DNA of 64,000 bases from Isoetes taiwanensis (lineage: Eukaryota; Streptophyta; Lycopodiopsida; Isoetales; Isoetaceae), in the NCBI GenBank assembly GCA_021234155.1, contig JAJEKV010000011.1:9527712-9591711 (forward strand), read 5' to 3'. The notes under the pieces were generated by a model that had not been told where the DNA came from, did no database searches, and saw only the letters and a program-made list of their open reading frames with translations. Position 1 is the first letter of the stretch; each line of letters starts with the position of its first letter. Positions 61,129-64,000 of this stretch are shown here, piece after piece. The translations under genes and the position numbers were made by a program.

Positions 61129-62914
61129 ATGGCGACAAGTTTTCGGAGCTGGGGCCGGAGTACTCAAACTTGGCTTATCCGGGTAACACCGGTGAAACTC
61201 CGCAATTTTATCAAGAGCATTAGTCAGATTCTCGGTAGGTTCCCAGGTTCTATCACTTGGCGAGTCCTAATCGATAAAGTAATATAATCGTCGACGAAGA
61301 AACTTGGAGTCTAGAATCTCTCGAACCTCGAATTCCTCATGATCATCATTTTCTACTGGTGGTGGCGGCGGAGGAACGCGACCCAGGAAAGTATTGACTG
61401 TGTAGGGCTCCAATAAAGAAACATGAAATATTGGATGAAGCCGAACAGCTGGAGAGAGCTCGAGCCGGAATGCTACATTGCTGATCTGAGCCGTGATCCG
61501 GTAAGGACCAAGGTGATGATAGTCAAGCTTGTTGCAGGGACGTGAGGTAGGGAGGTCCCTACGAAGAAGCCAGACAAGGTCACCAGCTTGAAATTTAGGA
61601 GCTTCTTGCCGATGCAAATCGGCCTAATGCCGATAACTTCCTATGCTAGGTGAAGATGATGCTGAAGCTCCGATTGAAGAGCCTAGAGTTTCTCAAGTCA
61701 AGACTCGGCACTAGGATTGAGTCGGGTCACCGTCAGCGACACTAAGGGATCAACGAGGATGCTGACCACAGTTCAGAAAGAATGGAGTCTGGCCAGTGGA
61801 AGCATGTACCGAGTTATTATATGCAAACTCATCTAATGGAAGATAATCAACCCAATCATCCTGCTGATAGCTAATAAAGCACCTTAAATGTTGCTCCAGA
61901 GTCTGATTAGTGCACTCTGGCTGCCCATTACTTTCTGGATGATGATCAAATGTCAGTGAGCGGTCGATATACAATAACTCTGCTTCCAAAAACCTACTAT
62001 AAACTGCGGTCCACGATTGCTGACGATAGTATCGGGCAAGTCGTGAAGTCTGACTACTTCACGAAGAAGAAGATCCATTGTTCCCTCACTGGTGATGGTG
62101 ATGTTGCAGGGAATAAAATGAGTCATCTTAGAGAAACGATCAACAACAACCATAATGGCATCATAACCCCGAGAGACTGGCAGCTCCAGAATAAAGTCTA
62201 TAGAAATGCTCTTCCAAATCTGGTACTGGAAGTGGCTGAAGAAGGTCATGAGGAAGATGCTTTGGAACCTTCGCTCGACAGTAGATATCACAGGATCGAA
62301 TAAAAACTTAGACAGCACGACGAAGCCCAGACCACCAATATTCTCAACTAATAAGTTCAAGAGTCTTGGCCATTCCAAAGTGTCCAGCCATAGGTGAATC
62401 ATGGCAAGCCTGGAGAACCCGAAACCTAGAAGTACCATCTGGCACATACAGAAGCCCATCACGGAACAAATGTCCATCTCGAACCTCAAAACGATCGAGT
62501 CCGATCGCGATTTACCGAGAAGATGATGCGTGGTCGAGGTGTGAGAATATATCTTGAGCCAATGGATCGGAGGGCGTAAATGCTCGAACAGCATCTTAAT
62601 ACCGTGATCATGAGGCCTCTCGAATAAAATGTATGGCTGATCAAATGTAGGATCGCCTACCTTGGACTCAAGGTAGAAGCATCAAGACAAGGCATCAAGC
62701 TTTCCTTGGAAGGATCAAGGTCAGTACTTGATCACGAACGGGATAATACTTGAGTATGCCATCGGGCCTGACGACAGTTAAGCACCCAAGCAGACTGAAA
62801 ATATTCTAGATTTCGATGATCTGTATAAACTGTGACCTTATAAGGAGATCCCTCTAGGAAACTTCTCCACTCCTTGAAAGAATCCACTATAGCCAACAAC
62901 TCCTTGTCATAAAT

Positions 62915-62929
62915 GGGGTAGTTGATTTC
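62915..62929. repeat. SINE target-site duplication, left
   Basis: GGGGTAGTTGATTTC; identical copy at 63074-63088. Length and position beside the A-tail fit L1-type retroposition. Confidence 0.85.
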
Positions 62930-63073
62930 TTTTTTTTATTGAAGGCATGGTTGGTGGGACTTGCACCCACCCACGTCTCCCACCCGATGGTAGCCAGTGG
63001 GTTTTGAACCCTGGTGGGGATTACCCCAATCCAAGGCCTTACCACTAGACCACCACCGCGATGGGCTGGGGGG
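62930..63073 (-). mobile_element. tRNA-derived SINE inserted in gypsy RNase H
   Basis: On the minus strand the 144-bp insert starts with a G/C-rich head, has an A box (TGGTCTAGTGG, 63043-63053) and B box (GGTTCAAAACC, 63000-63010), and ends in an A-rich tail (TTC AATAAAAAAAA). Perfect 15-bp target duplications GGGGTAGTTGATTTC flank it (62915-62929, 63074-63088). It is younger than the host element. Confidence 0.85.
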
Positions 63074-63088
63074 GGGGTAGTTGATTTC
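63074..63088. repeat. SINE target-site duplication, right
   Basis: GGGGTAGTTGATTTC; identical to 62915-62929. Confidence 0.85.
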
Positions 63089-64000
63089 AACTGCCTAAAA
63101 CTTCCGTAAGTGATAGGCGATTGGATGCAATTCATGGTCATCCCCCTGCTGTAACAGGATCCCACCAAGAGAAAAATCAAAAACATCTGCTTCGACAACA
63201 TATGGGCGTAAAGGATCTGCATGAGCAAGAACAGGCGCCGTGGTAAAAACATGCTTCAGAGTAACGAAGGCAGATTCCGCTTGCACACTCCATTCAAATG
63301 GCACGTCCTTAACCATGAGGTGTGTCAAAGGAAGGATAATCTTCGAATAGTCCCGAATGAAATGGCAATAGAAATTGGCAAACCCAAGAAAACACTAAAC
63401 ACTTCAAACAGATAAAGGTGTTTGCCACTCCAGAACAATGCTGACTTTTTCGAGATCCATAGAGACTCTATGTGGAGTGATATGGTAGCCAAGGAACTCC
63501 ACGTTATCCTACTCAAACTGACATTTCTTAAGTTTGACATATAACCCATACTCACGAAGCTTCTGAAGGACTTGTCGAACATGCCTCTCATGTTCTTTGA
63601 GAGTCTTAGAATAAATAAGAATATCATTCAAATAGATGATAACAAAAGTGTCTAAGAACTCTCGAAAGACATCATTGGCCATATGTTGGAATACTGCTGG
63701 AGCATTGGTAAGTCCAAACGGCATAAATGCTCAAAATGTTCATATCGAGTACGAAAAGCTGTTTTTCACCCATCACCCTCCCAGATCCGGATAAGATTGT
63801 AGGCACCCCGAAGATCAATCTTCATAAAATAATGCGCACCTTGGAGTCACTCCAACAACTCTGGGATCAGAAGAAGCGGATATCGATTCGGCACTGTGAT
63901 TTTATTGAGGCCACGATAATCAACGTTCAGACGCAGCGAATCATCCTTCTTTTTGACGAAAACGATAGGAGCTCTAGCAGGGGACTGAGAATGTCGAATG

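Larger units (their letters stand above)
61130..63990 (-). pseudogene. Gypsy pol: RT, RNase H, integrase, chromodomain (inactive)
   Basis: [47 protein letters not shown] and YLNDILIYS, where the catalytic Asp of YxDD is Asn (63626-63628). RNase H: VEADVFDFSLGGIL, then interrupted by a SINE. Integrase: [22 protein letters not shown] where catalytic Asp is Asn (62016-62018), HPESNGQPECTNQTLEQ with Glu kept, LHPIFHVSLLEPY. Chromodomain: FEVREILDSKF, then TAG (61267-61269) where Trp is expected, then TWEPTENL. Further stops: 63766-63768 (expected Trp of WKTAF) and 63847-63849 (TGA, probably from CGA). Both catalytic centres are dead. Confidence 0.85.
61043..64000 (-). mobile_element. Ty3/gypsy chromovirus, 3' part, decayed
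   Basis: Minus strand, reading right to left: RT, RNase H, integrase, chromodomain, polypurine tract, start of the 3' LTR (TGTGACGACCATACGG from 61113 leftwards). The left end of the LTR is not delimited; a TATA box on minus (TATATAAGG, near 60816-60824) suggests the LTR extends to about 60.5 kb. The 5' half (gag, protease, 5' LTR) is beyond the window. Carries a nested SINE at 62930-63073. Confidence 0.85.

Noticed and set aside
63000-63060. tRNA gene on minus strand
   Set aside because: A and B boxes belong to a SINE with A-tail and target duplications; no cloverleaf with a usable anticodon arm.

Overview
The window is nuclear DNA of a land plant. The evidence is GT-AG introns in two real genes, a full-length gene for the phragmoplast kinase TIO/FUSED, chromodomain Ty3/gypsy retrotransposons, a copia-type LTR, a tRNA-derived SINE and several decayed DNA-transposon genes. 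The transposase-like families (DUF7869-type, and others with SDGDSRRR or WNFFG..HGK motifs) recall seed-free plants (moss, fern, lycophyte), but the sequence does not settle the clade. No organelle, bacterial, CRISPR or rRNA features were seen.

Layout. 1-843: edge of a minus-strand copia-like LTR element (LTR, PBS, TATA). 997-3886: last nine coding exons of a SET-domain / Rubisco-LSMT-like gene on plus. 4.0-5.9 kb: gene-poor, with a 15-bp perfect hairpin and a 64-bp tandem repeat. 6.25-8.1 kb: decayed DUF7869-type transposase-like gene. 8.56-34.4 kb: a second transposase-like gene, split by a 21.6-kb Ty3/gypsy-type element at 8974-30601. That element has the form LTR-internal-LTR-internal-LTR, is flanked by one 5-bp target duplication (GATCT), and joining its flanks keeps the reading frame. 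Its leader, repeated twice, holds four hairpins with self-complementary loops.

35.3-35.6 kb: small minus-strand ORF whose N-terminus resembles the histone H3 tail. 37.6-38.8 and 53.8-54.9 kb: inverted copies of a 1.15-kb repeat, which enclose TIO (39436-48156, 23 exons, 1301 aa, apparently intact) and a decayed relic of its 3' end. 51.0-53.9 kb: a third transposase-like pseudogene, on minus. 55.8-57.0 kb: minus-strand kinase-like sequence with lost catalytic motifs and an in-frame stop. 59.8-60.1 kb: BED-finger remnant. 61.1-64.0 kb: minus-strand Ty3/gypsy pol with a chromodomain, dead in both RT and integrase active sites and carrying a 144-bp SINE with 15-bp target duplications.

Only TIO looks like a complete conserved host gene; the SET-domain gene runs off the left edge. 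The rest is layered mobile DNA. Two mutational patterns stand out. The old pol and transposase genes carry Trp-to-stop and Asp-to-Asn changes, as expected from 5-methylcytosine deamination. The two internal copies of the tandem LTR element differ mainly at CAG/CTG/CG-type sites, and even the invariant PBS lacks its CAG, which suggests assembly or base-calling error in methylated DNA rather than true decay.
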